A stretch of 64,000 nt of DNA from Euglena gracilis. Lineage: Eukaryota; Euglenida; Euglenophyceae; Euglenales. Position numbers and translations under genes: made by a program. Under the pieces are notes generated by a model. It was not told the origin of the DNA. It did no database searches and worked only from the letters and a program-made list of their open reading frames with translations. This document shows, piece by piece, positions 21,801 to 28,904 of this stretch. The DNA lies in NCBI GenBank assembly GCA_039621445.1, contig CP154956.1, positions 38,280,553 through 38,344,552 on the forward strand, in the 5' to 3' direction. Each line of letters opens with the position of its first letter. The stretch's first letter is position 1.

Positions 21801-24800
21801 TAAAGCCCAAGACTGTAAATATTGACCAGGGAATTTTGTTTCTTCACCAGATCCAAAAAGCCAAAATAGGACCAGGCTACTTTTCCTACCCAAAAGGTGG
21901 GCTGCGCCTGGACTCAGTGATCTTTTTGTGGAAGAGGGAGCCTTGCCTCAGCGATTTCATGATCTGGAGCAGCAACTTTGGCAAAACAGGCAAGATCGTG
22001 CAAAGCAGACCGAAGCAGAAAGGCGATTACAAGATGAGCAGGAGGAACGGGAGAACCAGGCACGGGAGAGCCAGGGGGCAAAGAAGGGGGGCAAAACAGC
22101 ATTCAGAGCGCTCAGGAAAAAGCTGTTCTGGAATGCTCCAAAATCATGTTTTTGATATTATCATTGTCAGCCCCCCAAAATGGTCAAAAGCAAACCCTAC
22201 ACCCATTTCATAAAAACTCTCATCTTCCTCTCACAATGCTTATCTTCCTCTCCCCTCCCCCAAAGCACCAGCATTGGCCTTTTGTTGGCATTTTTGGGCT
22301 TTTCATCAAACCACACTTGCAAATTATGGCGTGATTTCAGCTTTCTGATTTCATCCCCGGCAAATGCCCACTGCCTGGCAGGCTTTTTTTTCCAGATTGG
22401 CCCAAGTGGGAAGAGAGGAGCAGGTACGCTGGACCCCCTCCTCCCAGGGTGGTCGGGCAGGTGGAACCCCTTCCTCCTAGTCTTAAAAATGACCCAACCT
22501 GGGGTAAGATGGACAACCATAAAGTATCTAAGGGACATGCTCTTCTTCTGCTTTTGCTTCTTTTCAACCGGGTTGGGCGGGCGACCTGGGACTCTGACGG
22601 GGAAACGAGCTTTTGCCTCTCTTGATTCTTCAAGGAGACTGGCTCTGTCCTGGGGATTGTTGAACTGTTGACGATGTGCAATTGTCCCCCAATCGCCCTG
22701 GCACTTCTCACCACAGTGTGCCAGGGGGATCAACAAGACGGGTGGCAATTAAACAGCCGTCTGGGGGTGACAATTGCTCTCGTGGTGGGGGCAGGGGTTG
22801 GTGAAGGTTGCATTGCCCCCTGAGAATGAGAGATGGCAGTTGTTCGAGCAGCAAAGACAGCAGCTGGAACGGCAGTCAATTGAGAAGTTCGGGGGAAGGC
22901 TGTCCAGGCAGAGGAATGAAATGAAAGACAGCTTTGTTTCCTTCCCACACGGCTCTCCGCATGGGACGAGAATTTTTTTTCTTGAAAAGGACCGCCCCTC
23001 AGGGATTGCCCTTAGCTTTCCCCTGGTGCCGTGCCGCTGTTTCGCCGATTTGGGTGGTGGCAGTTTCCTGGGACATGTCCAAGTGACGTTTTCACTTCCG
23101 GTCGCTCAGCCCCCCCCCCCCCCCCCCAACAGCCGCCGGCCTCCGTTGCCGGCCGCCAAGCCGTGGTTCACGCCGAACCCCCCGAAGTGCAGCGCCGCCG
23201 CTGGGGGCAAGCCGGGCCGGCGGAGCGTGCTGGAGGAGATGGAGCGGTGCCGGAGCGACAAGGAGGTGGAGGAGCTGCTGGAGGCGCGCATCGCCCCCAA
23301 GGGTGCCCAAGCTTTCCGGTCTTGTCCCAGACCCAGCCACACAGGGCAGTCCTCAAGGTTCTATTTTTTTTGTTCAGGACCGCCCTTGGGCCTTGGGCCA
23401 GTCTGGGCATCAAACAGGGTCGAAAATGAGAAGCAGCCGAAAATCGCTTTTTTTGACGTTTTGGATGGTCTTAAGGATGCCATGAATCACTTTCTTCCCC
23501 GGAGTTGACCTGCTTTTTCAAAAAAAAATGTAGCTGTTTTTCTGGCCATTTTTTCGTGGGATTGTTCACTGAATGTGCTGGGACGGGAATTCTCAGTGAT
23601 TGTGCTGGGGCAAGGAAGGCTTCAGCCGAATGAGCCGAAGGGGAACTGTGTTGTGGAACAGCTGCCACTGCGCGCGGTCATGGCCGGAAAGAGGGGTTTC
23701 AGTGGTTTTTTTGGGGGATCTCTCGTCAGGTGCATTCAGATGCCATCAGCCCCGGGCTGCCGGTGCGGCGGGGCAACCGTCTCATAGAACGGCCCCCCCA
23801 CCCCAATGGAAGACCCTTGCCGTCGTCCATCCTGACGGGGCACGAGCGGCGCTGCGCAGCGGAGAAGCGGCCGCCCGGCCGGGCCGAGCCGTTCACCGCC
23901 GTGCCCCCGCCGACCGACGCTCCGTGGCAGCGCTCCCCGGTGGCCAGGGGTTTTCTTACCTCCCCCCCCCCCTTGTCTAAGCACCACCCTTGTCTAAGCA
24001 CCACCCCCCCGGTTCTTACCCATCTTTTTAAAGGTCATCTTCATGGGGAGGTTTATTTTGTGTGCCTTTTTAAGGGAAATTTCTCAAAATTTTCGAAATT
24101 TCTGCTACTTCTGAGACCTGATTTGGTGAGGTATTGTTGATTTCTGCATCCAAATGTGTGTAAGTTCAACAATGGACCTCCAAAATAAGGGGAATTTTTC
24201 CTTTTCGGCGCGAAGCGCTGGATTTTTTTTGCAGTCAAAATTTTCCCCCTTGTCTAAGCACCACCCCCCTGGTTCTTACCCATATTTTGGCAAAATAAGC
24301 ACCACCCCCCCGGTTCTTACCCATCTTTTCCGGTGCTTAGACAAGGGGGGGGGAGGTAAGGACCCCCCGGGGGGGGGGTCCAGCAAAAAGGCTGCTGGCT
24401 GGAAATGAGCTGCTGGCTGGACCCCCCCCCCGGGGTATGGGGGGTCCGGGGCTGGAGGGGGCTGGGCTGGGCTGGGCTGGGCTGGGTCGATGAAAAACAA
24501 AAATTTCTGAAATTTTTTTTTGCCATTTTGGACAATTTGATGGATGGTGCTAGATCAAGGCTGAATGGGGACTAGAGGAACAGCCTAATTACTGGAAAAA
24601 ATGGAGGGATAGGTGAGCTGGGCAGCCCATTTGGCTGGCCAGCCTGCGGCTGGCTGGCCGGCCTTCGGCCGGCTGGCCCGGCCTCCGGCCGGGCTGGACC
24701 CAACTTTATTTCACTCGACCCCCGGGGGGGGGGGGCTCCCAGCCCCAATTTGGGCTGCTGGCTGGATTTGAGCTGCTGGGTGGCTGGACCCCCCACCCTG

Positions 24801-26591
24801 GGGGATAGGGTCCCCTCCGGCTTAAGAAAGCCCCTGCCGGTGGCCCGGCCTGCCGCCCGGGACCACAGCCCACGGCGGCTGCCCTGCGAGGTGTGTGGCG
24901 CCCGGATCCCCCCTGCCCACCCCCCATTTGGTATTTCATTGCAACTGCTGGGTGCTGAAGTGCAGTCTGAGTGGTCCACATCATCATTCTTTTTCCGCGT
25001 GCAGGGGAAATCTCAATTTGGAGGGGGACCCTGTGTCCGCGATAGGGCAAGAGGTATAAACCCGCAACCCTTGAGGAAGGTATTTTATTGAGAGGTCCAG
25101 GTCCCAGGTCCACTGCGCCCGCCGGGAAAGGGTGTTGGCTGGAGTGGAGAAGAAAGTTGTTGGTCCAGCCGACTACAGCGAAAATGGCCGAAAAAATGGC
25201 CATGCTTTGGCAAAAACGGGTCGGTACTTGGGGGAAAAACGTGGTTTCTGGCGTCCTTGGACCATCGCCCATCCACCCAAAATGTAAAAAATGCGTTTTT
25301 CGACTTTTTAATTTTTGACCCCTTTCGAGCCCCAGTTTGGCCCTTTGCTGGCCCTCAGGCCCACGGGCAGTCCTTCAGGGGCAGTCCTCAAGGGAGAAAA
25401 AACTGCCCGTTGCTGTCCTGAACAAAACAGATCTTTTTCTAATCAGCTGCATTCCTTAACCATCCAGGAATATTTGCTTTGCAAGGACTGTTGAGAACCA
25501 ATTCCCCCACAAGGGGAAGGGGGGGAGGCAGCCAGCCAGCACCAGCGGGGGGGGGGGGATGCAATATGGACCCTCAAAACGCAAAAAAATAAACAATCAC
25601 AAATAAACACAAAAAGCATAAATTGCATATAATCCCTTTAGGAGCTCCCCAGGATGTACACTTTGTGCTGAAGAGGACTAAGCAAAATTTTGGGCTCCAC
25701 CAGGAAAAATTTCTCATTTTGTAAAAAAAATAAGCATTTTGTTGACCAAAAAAGTGCAAAATGACAAAAAATTGACAAATTTTTGTTCTTGTGGGTCAAA
25801 ATCAGGGCCAAAACGAGGAGTTTTGCATTATCAAAAGAATTCCAACAAAAAATCCAAAAATTGCTGGGAAAAACGCAAAAAAAACCCCCAAGAAACGTAA
25901 ATTTTGCCAAAATCGAAAACCACAAAAAAAACCGCAAAAAAAAAGCGCTTTTGCGTTTCCCCCCTGCAGCACCTTTAATTCCAGCCAAGCAGCTCCCATC
26001 TGGGCCGCGGGCCTCCCCCCCAGGGAGGGCTCGTTCACTGAAACAAAGTTGGGGCAGCCCGGCCTGGACCCTGAAGATTTTGGTGCTTTGCGCCAAAAAT
26101 TTGAAAATAGAATCAGTCAAATAAATCAGTCAACGGTGGTGTTTTTGAGGGGTTGGGGGCTTGGGGGTTTGGCTGAAAAGTTCCATCCCAGTTAGATTTG
26201 GACTCTTTTTTGCTAGCTTTTGGGAACCAGCCAGGACTGGCCCAGGGATTTCGCGTTGAATGTGCTGGGACGGCACATTTCTTTTTTTTGCTTAAGGACC
26301 GCCCTGGTTCAGGAATGGAGTTTCTTTAATGGGTGACGGCAGATTGGGTCGATAAATTTTTTTGGAAGACGACGTTCTGCGGGGAGGGAAAGATTGGCTG
26401 CCATGTAGCCCTTTCCCCCTCTCCAGGGAACGCTGCTGCACACGGACCCCTCCTCACCGGTGCGAAGCGCGGCCACCGCCCCAGCGGGCCCATTCCGGCG
26501 GCTGGCGCCAGGGGCAGACCCCCCCAAGCAACCTGGCACGCACCCGAGCGACCTCTGTTTGGAAGACGTCGACCCCGACGGCGATGTGTAG
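6737..26591 (+). CDS. J-domain (DnaJ-type) protein with a coiled coil, gene model
   Basis: Exons seen: 6,737-6,830; about 17,857-17,979; about 18,165-18,307; 18,449-18,604; 21,207-21,314; 21,918-22,147; 22,795-22,934; 23,133-23,318; 23,750-23,944; 24,837-24,890; 25,005-25,079; 26,427-26,591. Exon 1 and the 17.9-kb exon form the two halves of a J domain (LYDELGV...IRQAFRKKAL and GGEAAFKRLRRAYEVLSD...KYD). J domains recruit and stimulate Hsp70. The middle exons are Gln/Glu/Arg-rich coiled coil and the C-terminal part is Pro/Arg-rich and ends acidic (EDVDPDGDV). The last exons agree in splice phase (0/0/0). The HPD motif expected between the two J halves was not found, and some middle junctions are uncertain. 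A hAT-like element interrupts the exon at 23,945. Confidence 0.7.
7344..7466. repeat. 61-bp direct tandem duplication
   Basis: GGTTTTCGTAAATTTTGTGC and the following 40 bases occur twice head to tail, starting at 7,344 and 7,405. It lies in the long first intron of the J-domain gene. The surrounding 6,831-8,150 region otherwise holds AT-rich intron sequence without a recognised gene. Confidence 0.85.
8150..9302. repeat. Long dispersed repeat with ~157-bp internal units, second copy at 59,820-60,532
   Basis: A block containing GAAACGATGTTTTTTTGGCC and GAGCGTTTTTCGACC repeats internally (near 8,800, 8,957 and 9,113). It is preceded by a CGAGTTATTCACGCGCGAAG segment and followed by GAGCTCAGCACTATTCAAAA. 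The same order of parts recurs at 59,820-60,532, so this is an interspersed repeat of about 1 kb. The open frames, rich in Phe, Lys and Arg, are not convincing proteins. Confidence 0.8.
9498..9578. repeat. AACCGGAATA short tandem repeat
   Basis: Roughly eight units of about 11 bases (AACCGGAATAA). The same repeat occurs at 11,492-11,590, on the other side of the CTTAGGCGG element. Confidence 0.85.
9929..11225. mobile_element. 1.3-kb TIR element, CTTAGGCGG family
   Basis: The left end begins CTTAGGCGGCCTAACTCGCA and continues CTTAAG; the right end is the reverse complement with a few differences, ending GTGCCGCCTAAG. Subterminal sequence is rich in TTGCGC/GCGCAA palindromic pieces. No clear target-site duplication is visible. 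The interior has no convincing transposase frame, so this is probably a non-autonomous copy. A larger relative is at 47,861-50,865. Confidence 0.8.
11492..11590. repeat. AACCGGAATA short tandem repeat, second array
   Basis: Six to eight degenerate units matching the array at 9,498-9,578. The pair brackets the TIR element at 9,929-11,225, which suggests that the element landed within a pre-existing repeat or that the block was duplicated. Confidence 0.8.
12186..12621. mobile_element. Short TIR element, CAGGCATTTGCTTAAGG family
   Basis: Ends CAGGCATTTGCTTAAGG and CCTTAAGCAAATGCCTG are perfect inverted repeats. The interior has C/G runs, CTAGC-rich inverted motifs and a GGCGCGAAGCGCC palindrome. 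The flanks do not show a good 8-bp duplication. The element at 52,548-52,941 is a relative, inserted in an exon. Confidence 0.8.
12939..13058. repeat. Palindrome of the GAACCGGCGTTCTGG family
   Basis: Copy of the family seen at 443-545, including the flanking TTGAAACCGTGTATTGGGGC segment shared with that copy, so the repeat unit is larger than the palindrome itself. Confidence 0.85.
13241..13504 (-). CDS. Zinc-ribbon-like fragment of a minus-strand gene
   Basis: The minus-strand frame contains RCPNCGGVMGLHGGKRKVVC followed by NSCHLPW, a four-cysteine CxxC...CxxC zinc ribbon. It reads as the C-terminal part of the gene whose other pieces lie at 13,682-13,880, 13,862-14,629 and 14,917-15,896. 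The splice sites linking the pieces are uncertain. Zinc ribbons of this type occur in transposases and in nucleic-acid-binding proteins; I cannot choose between them. Confidence 0.45.
13682..13880 (-). CDS. Probable exon of the minus-strand zinc-ribbon gene
   Basis: The minus-strand frame reads VIVDGGAAPPVPVPNADPLP and continues with AEHLQYAPAVKPEEVINTS to a stop near 13,679. Its composition is more protein-like than the opposite strand. A minus-strand CAG acceptor precedes VIVDGG. It has no recognised domain. Confidence 0.4.
13862..14629 (-). CDS. Open frame of about 255 codons, unrecognised protein (minus strand)
   Basis: This is the longest plausible coding frame in the region. It contains an amphipathic stretch (QCNQQNAKKLLREQLMLPRD), WRRQLALLPDAPD, and a helix-rich segment (RLVVSALVDELGPHRAAKAV). 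I do not recognise the family. Upstream pieces in other frames (14,640-14,740; a CxxC motif in FCAFC) look coding as well, so the gene either has short introns or frameshifts. Because it sits in repeats and ends in a zinc ribbon, a transposon-encoded protein is possible. Confidence 0.45.
   Translation of the reverse strand: MRLFDLTNWQDFLQSQRMNILVIANNLGQRPETFGGLTVGCFHPSEREGVTEVLVKYPKQKAAQCNQQNAKKLLREQLMLPRDNPKIRGVEAWRRQLALLPDAPDPSIPFWRSCKIICKIPGSAKATYATFHGAANWARDVLDRPIVFKDLACRLVVSALVDELGPHRAAKAVGMCPRNTEKYYRAPQDDICRSGSSPKGVHFLIHLVCTYSFSGSGFVSPTFPALPKERRATGCRTVDSLGDEVLRFTTFMHVP
14917..15896 (-). CDS. Minus-strand exon split by a MITE
   Basis: On the minus strand an exon runs from 15,896 (acceptor TTGCAG) down to 15,859, is interrupted by the element at 14,976-15,858, and resumes at 14,975 to a strong donor (ATG|GTAAAA, last exon base 14,917). 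Joined, the frame gives RDFQKVCELRRATYDLLDDW followed by LLAFAFWM. The target CCTACGTA is present on both sides. The protein is unrecognised; it may be the N-terminal part of the gene at 13,241-14,629. Confidence 0.5.
14976..15858. mobile_element. MITE with CAGGGCGGTCC ends, carrying a nested insert
   Basis: The left end is CAGGGCGCTCCTTAAGGGAC; the right end has CTTAAGGACCGCCCTG plus three bases, followed by the target CCTACGTA, which also precedes the left end. The body matches the family consensus seen intact at 44,146-44,448. A second element at about 15,233-15,787 is inserted in its 3' part. The host is a minus-strand coding exon. Confidence 0.75.
15233..15787. mobile_element. Element nested in the MITE, probable TA target
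   Basis: Compared with the MITE at 44,146, where CCTGTATATTTTTCAC is continuous, this copy is broken at TA and holds about 555 bases bounded by ACCCCCC...AAATACAAAAC and its inverse. Inside are more inverted blocks, including a GTAGGAGCCAGTTTTTG pair around a G-rich centre. A TA duplication is typical of Tc1/mariner-type elements, but no transposase is present. Confidence 0.6.
16136..16246. repeat. Palindrome of the GAACCGGCGTTCTGG family
   Basis: Inverted copies of the core flank a short centre. The flanking ACAGTTTTCGTAT also follows the copy at 5,820-5,970, so the two insertions share their edges. Confidence 0.8.
17857..17979 (+). CDS. J-domain gene, second J-domain exon
   Basis: The frame reads NNPGGEAAFKRLRRAYEVLS and then DATLRGKYDAEL, matching helix III and the end of a J domain. 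The donor is GAAG|GTTGGT. The 5' boundary is unclear: no AG lies just before the Asn-rich start, so a further small exon or a non-AG acceptor is needed. Confidence 0.75.
18165..18307 (+). CDS. J-domain gene, probable exon
   Basis: The frame KKEEEDFLSAVMKEDRMNNM continues with KTGRDFRSWMDLSRF, a charged helical segment. It is open to a TAG at 18,305-18,307; a donor at T|GTGACA (18,285) would remove the tail. The acceptor is not certain. Confidence 0.5.
18449..18604 (+). CDS. J-domain gene, coiled-coil exon
   Basis: After the acceptor ACCTCAG the frame reads EHQHWYQKQQEEIRRQENRL and then a Pro/Leu-rich stretch (KFLDLGKPLRFDGSP). The frame reaches a TGA at 18,615; a GT at 18,605 is a possible donor. 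Confidence 0.6.
18960..20350. repeat. Dispersed CCTGCCCTGTATTTCGTGGG repeats
   Basis: The phrase CCTGCCCTGTATTTCGTGGG or close variants occur near 18,973, 19,034, 19,092, 19,740 and 20,335, within an intron of the J-domain gene that also holds the inverted copies of the 650 and 2,025 repeats and MITE fragments. No exon was seen between 18,620 and 21,200. Confidence 0.65.
20440..21010. mobile_element. Two degraded fragments of the CAGGGCGGTCC MITE
   Basis: Bases about 20,440-20,600 and 20,820-21,010 match the MITE interior (GGGTGGATGGGCGATGGTCC, then TGTGCTGGGACAGC). Neither has both ends. Another fragment lies at 21,560-21,690. They are in introns, unlike the intact copies, which sit in exons. 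Confidence 0.6.
21207..21314 (+). CDS. J-domain gene, coiled-coil exon
   Basis: Starting after GTGTCAG, the frame reads LPSKERLRESINAEQNRLRQ and continues with EQQAKELQEREQR, a strongly charged coiled coil. It ends at TGA 21,315 unless a donor lies just before; no good GT is visible, which leaves the 3' edge open. Confidence 0.6.
21918..22147 (+). CDS. J-domain gene, coiled-coil exon
   Basis: After the acceptor ACTCAG the frame reads DLFVEEGALPQRFHDLEQQL and a long Gln/Glu/Arg run (QTEAERRLQDEQEEREN), then a basic segment (KKGGKTAFRALRKK). Composition and length are typical of the coiled-coil part of this protein. Confidence 0.65.
22795..22934 (+). CDS. J-domain gene, coiled-coil exon
   Basis: After GGGGCAG the frame reads GLVKVALPPENERWQLFEQQ and RQQLERQSIEKFGGRLSRQ. 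The donor is unclear; the phase needed by the next exon (2) fits only an internal GT, so the 3' end given is approximate. Confidence 0.6.
23133..23318 (+). CDS. J-domain gene, Pro/Ala-rich exon
   Basis: The acceptor is a C20-type tract ending AACAG. The frame reads PPLPAAKPWFTPNPPKCSAA and then RSVLEEMERCRSDKEVEELL. Using the donor CCG|GTCTTG at 23,319 gives phase 2, which matches the acceptor at 23,750. Confidence 0.7.
23342..23590. mobile_element. Truncated CAGGGCGGTCC-family MITE
   Basis: The left end CAGGGCAGTCCTCAAGG and body (GTCGAAAATGAGAAG, GGATGGTCTTAAGGATGCC) match the family, but the right end is missing after TGTGCTGGGACGGG. It lies in an intron. Confidence 0.6.
23750..23944 (+). 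CDS. J-domain gene, exon upstream of an in-exon element
   Basis: After GCCATCAG the frame reads PGLPVRRGNRLIERPPHPNG and later PPPTDAPWQRSPVA. It runs directly into the element at 23,945. Coding resumes in the same frame at 24,837, the eight bases CCGGTGGC being present on both sides. Confidence 0.7.
23945..24836. mobile_element. hAT-like element inside a J-domain gene exon
   Basis: The left end is CAGGGGTTTTCTTACC and the right end GGCTTAAGAAAGCCCCTG; both are flanked by a perfect 8-bp copy of CCGGTGGC. The interior is poly-C/poly-G, repeated TCTAAGCACCACCCCCC motifs in both orientations, a GGCGCGAAGCGC palindrome and GGCTGGCTGG repeats. It has no coding capacity. Removing 892 bp plus one target copy leaves the frame intact (SPVA|RPAARDHSPRR). 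A GT in the left target copy and an AG before CCCCTG would also splice in frame. Confidence 0.85.
24837..24890 (+). CDS. J-domain gene, exon downstream of the in-exon element
   Basis: The frame PVARPAARDHSPRRLPCE continues from 23,944. The donor is GAG|GTGTGT, phase 0, agreeing with the next exon at 25,005. If unspliced the frame would read on as VCGARIPPAHP. Confidence 0.65.
25005..25079 (+). CDS. J-domain gene, 25-codon exon
   Basis: It is bounded by TTTTTCCGCGTGCAG and AAG|GTATTT, exactly 75 bases in phase 0 on both sides. It encodes GKSQFGGGPCVRDRARG followed by INPQPLRK. Confidence 0.7.
25130..25424. mobile_element. Inverted, degraded CAGGGCGGTCC-family MITE
   Basis: On the minus strand the text matches the MITE body (GGGTGGATGGGCGATGGTCC, AAAAGTCGAAAAACGCATTT) and its duplicated 5' GGACTGCCC blocks. 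It lies in the last intron of the J-domain gene. Confidence 0.6.
26240..26307. mobile_element. 3' end fragment of the CAGGGCGGTCC-family MITE
   Basis: TGTGCTGGGACGGCACATTT followed by a T-run and GCTTAAGGACCGCCCTG is the family's right end; the rest of the element is absent. Confidence 0.65.
26427..26591 (+). CDS. J-domain gene, terminal exon
   Basis: After CCTCTCCAG the frame is 54 codons plus TAG, phase 0, and ends LCLEDVDPDGDV. It matches the phase of the exon at 25,005-25,079, which supports the last part of the model. Confidence 0.7.
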   Translation, partial: GTLLHTDPSSPVRSAATAPAGPFRRLAPGADPPKQPGTHPSDLCLEDVDPDGDV

Positions 26592-27476
26592 CCCCTCCCT
26601 CCCCCCCTGTGACCTCTCTGTGTGTAGCATTGTGTTACCTTCGCCCCCCGCGACCTCCTCCTGTCTGCATTACACAGGTGGCTGGCGACGAGGGTTGGCA
26701 GTGAGATGCAGAAGGTTTGGCGTTAATACGTTGGGCAGTCCCAGCTGGTGGTTGGGATGGTGAATGTGCGATCCTTAACCCTACCCCCCCCCCCCTGTCA
26801 GCCGATGTGCTCCACCTGGCCGAGACATCCAACCCCCTGGCATCCTCTCCTGCACCCGAACTGGTTTCAGCGCCGCTGAATGGGCTCCGGACCTGAACCT
26901 CTTTGAGGCTCAAGCCGCTGAGCCACCTCCGGACCCATTCGGCGACGATAACTTTCCACTGCCATATGCGCTCCATCCGAGGCAACCACACTTGGGGTTG
27001 CACAGATTTTTTTTGAAGGATGAACAGGGATGATCTCCAATCCTTCCTCCAAATGAGCATCCATGAGATGGATCGGGTTTGTCGGTCGTAGCTGAGGTTG
27101 GCAACATTGTCATATCTGCAATGGGATATGCCCTTCAGCATTTGGGCCGTCATGCTGCTTTTCAGTCTGTCTGACCCCCTTCTCTTCAAAAACCCCATCC
27201 ACAAAGCAATCCCTCGTTTTAGAATTGCCTTAGTTTGAAGCCTCTTTTCAAGGACGCAGTGGCATCAAAAAGCCAAATTGTTTGTATCGTAATCTTAAAT
27301 GGCTTTGGAGGGTGGGCTGCCCCATTCGACAGACCTTCAATCTTATTTCAAACGAGTTTTCCACAAAAATGAAGTTGGCAACATTCTTTTTCTGTCATAA
27401 AACATAGAATTTTTGGCCAATTTGAGGATGGACTGAAGGTTCACCATCAGCAATATGGTGCATGTGCCAGTTATTA

Positions 27477-27535
27477 TTATTGTTATTAATTAATTAATTA
27501 ATTAATTAATTAATTAATTAATTAATTAATTAATT
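27477..27535. repeat. TTAA-type microsatellite
   Basis: About fourteen uninterrupted TAAT/TTAA units. It marks the start of an AT-rich segment that runs to about 28,060. Confidence 0.95.
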
Positions 27536-27639
27536 CGGTCATTTTTTCTCATTCTTATGCATCTTGTTGAGGAGAATCCAGTGCATTCCTGGTGTTTGCA
27601 CCAGGCATAATGTCTTAAGCCGCCTTAAAAAACGGTAAA

Positions 27640-28060
27640 AAACCTTTAAAAGTGCTTATGAAACATTCAAAAAATTTTTACCTGAAAAACATAATAATTA
27701 TATTTTTTTTTAATTATTATTAATTATAATTAATTAATAATAGATGCTCAGAGCATGGGAAACAGAAAAAAAATCGTGAATGGAGAAACCTATCAGGTGC
27801 CTAATAACTGCATAAAATTTGAAAGAATTGGACTTTGAAAAGTTCGAAATATTGTTTATAACTGTGAGAAAAGGTGAATTTCGAAAATTAAAGGCTTTAA
27901 GTGAATTTACAGAAAAAATTGAGGAAAAATCCCAAATAAGGGTGAAAATTTTAAATAAGAAAACCCTGGAGAAAATCAAGAAGAAAAGCCAAAATTATAA
28001 AATAATGCAACAAGTGTCATCTAACAAACAGGTTGACCGGTGACAGGGACCCTGAAACTT
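27640..28060 (+). other. AT-rich island with a lysine-rich open frame
   Basis: Composition changes sharply from the surrounding GC-rich DNA. One frame (27,819-28,043) encodes FEKFEILFITVRKGEFRKLK and a Lys/Glu-rich continuation; just upstream another frame reads VNGETYQVPNNCIKFERIG. Together they look like a frameshifted protein from a low-GC source. Candidates are an organellar DNA insertion or a horizontally acquired fragment. I do not recognise the protein. Confidence 0.4.
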
Positions 28061-28718
28061 CCATATGACCAAAAGGTGGGACACAGTGACAGGAAACTGG
28101 GACATGACGTCTTTGCTTTCTGCACCTTTGTTGTTTGAGGTTCATTGTTTTCAATAAAATCACAAAAGCAGAAAAATTTCGGGCAGAATGAGATTTTATT
28201 ACCTTAGTCCATCCCCACTTTCAGATGACTGGCATTCGTAGAGAATTGCATCCCCCACAGGAGGTTGATTTGCAGATGTGGGCGAAGTGCTGTCTTTTTG
28301 AAAGAGTTTCTTTCGAAATTTCAAAGACTTTGCATCCTAGTTTTTGTGCATTTTTCGGAGCAATCTATTGCAATTCTTTGCTGTGCATTTTGTTTCTTTC
28401 CCCGAATTGTTGGTTTTTTTTCCGTGATTTTTTCCATGGTTTTAATTTGAAATTCTCACCCTTTCTTGAAAATTTTCCTTGTTTAGGGAAGGGTCCATGT
28501 AAATGTGCTTAAAAATTATTTCAAAATGACATAAATGGTCTGCAGAGCACCCCTGGTTTATGTTTTTTTTTGAATGAAATGTGTCACAAATTGTTTTCGT
28601 TTGCGGAATTTTGAGAGAAAAAATTTTCAGTCCGTTTGGAAGGACTGTGGCAATCTTTCTTGCACGGGTTTCTCTCCCTGCGGTTCTGCCCCCTCCATGC
28701 CCCCGCCATTCCCCGCAG

Positions 28719-28904
28719 GCAGTGGATGTCCCCAGCCCTCCCAGGGCACGCGGGCCGTCCTCTACCATGGCGTTCAACGTGGCCGTCAAGAAGCTGATGA
28801 AGGCGCCCTACCACCAACAGCGCCGGAAGATTCTGCTCAAAGTGCGGCTCTGTCTGCTCAGCGATGCGACGAAGCGTGCCCTCCGTGCTCATCGCAGGAG
28901 TTGG
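28719..28904 (+). CDS. GNAT-like gene, exon 1 seen
   Basis: The acceptor is CCCCGCAG and the donor TTGG|GTGGAG, 186 bases, phase 0. ATG at 28,767 in ACCATGG context begins MAFNVAVKKLMKAPYHQQRR. Either this ATG is the start with an upstream 5' UTR exon, or coding starts further upstream. Confidence 0.65.

Noticed and set aside
26870-26960. tRNA-like text on the minus strand (GGTGGCTCAGCGGCTTGAGC and GGTTCAGGTCC)
   Set aside because: The A-box-like and B-box-like pieces are too close together and no cloverleaf with a plausible anticodon stem forms.
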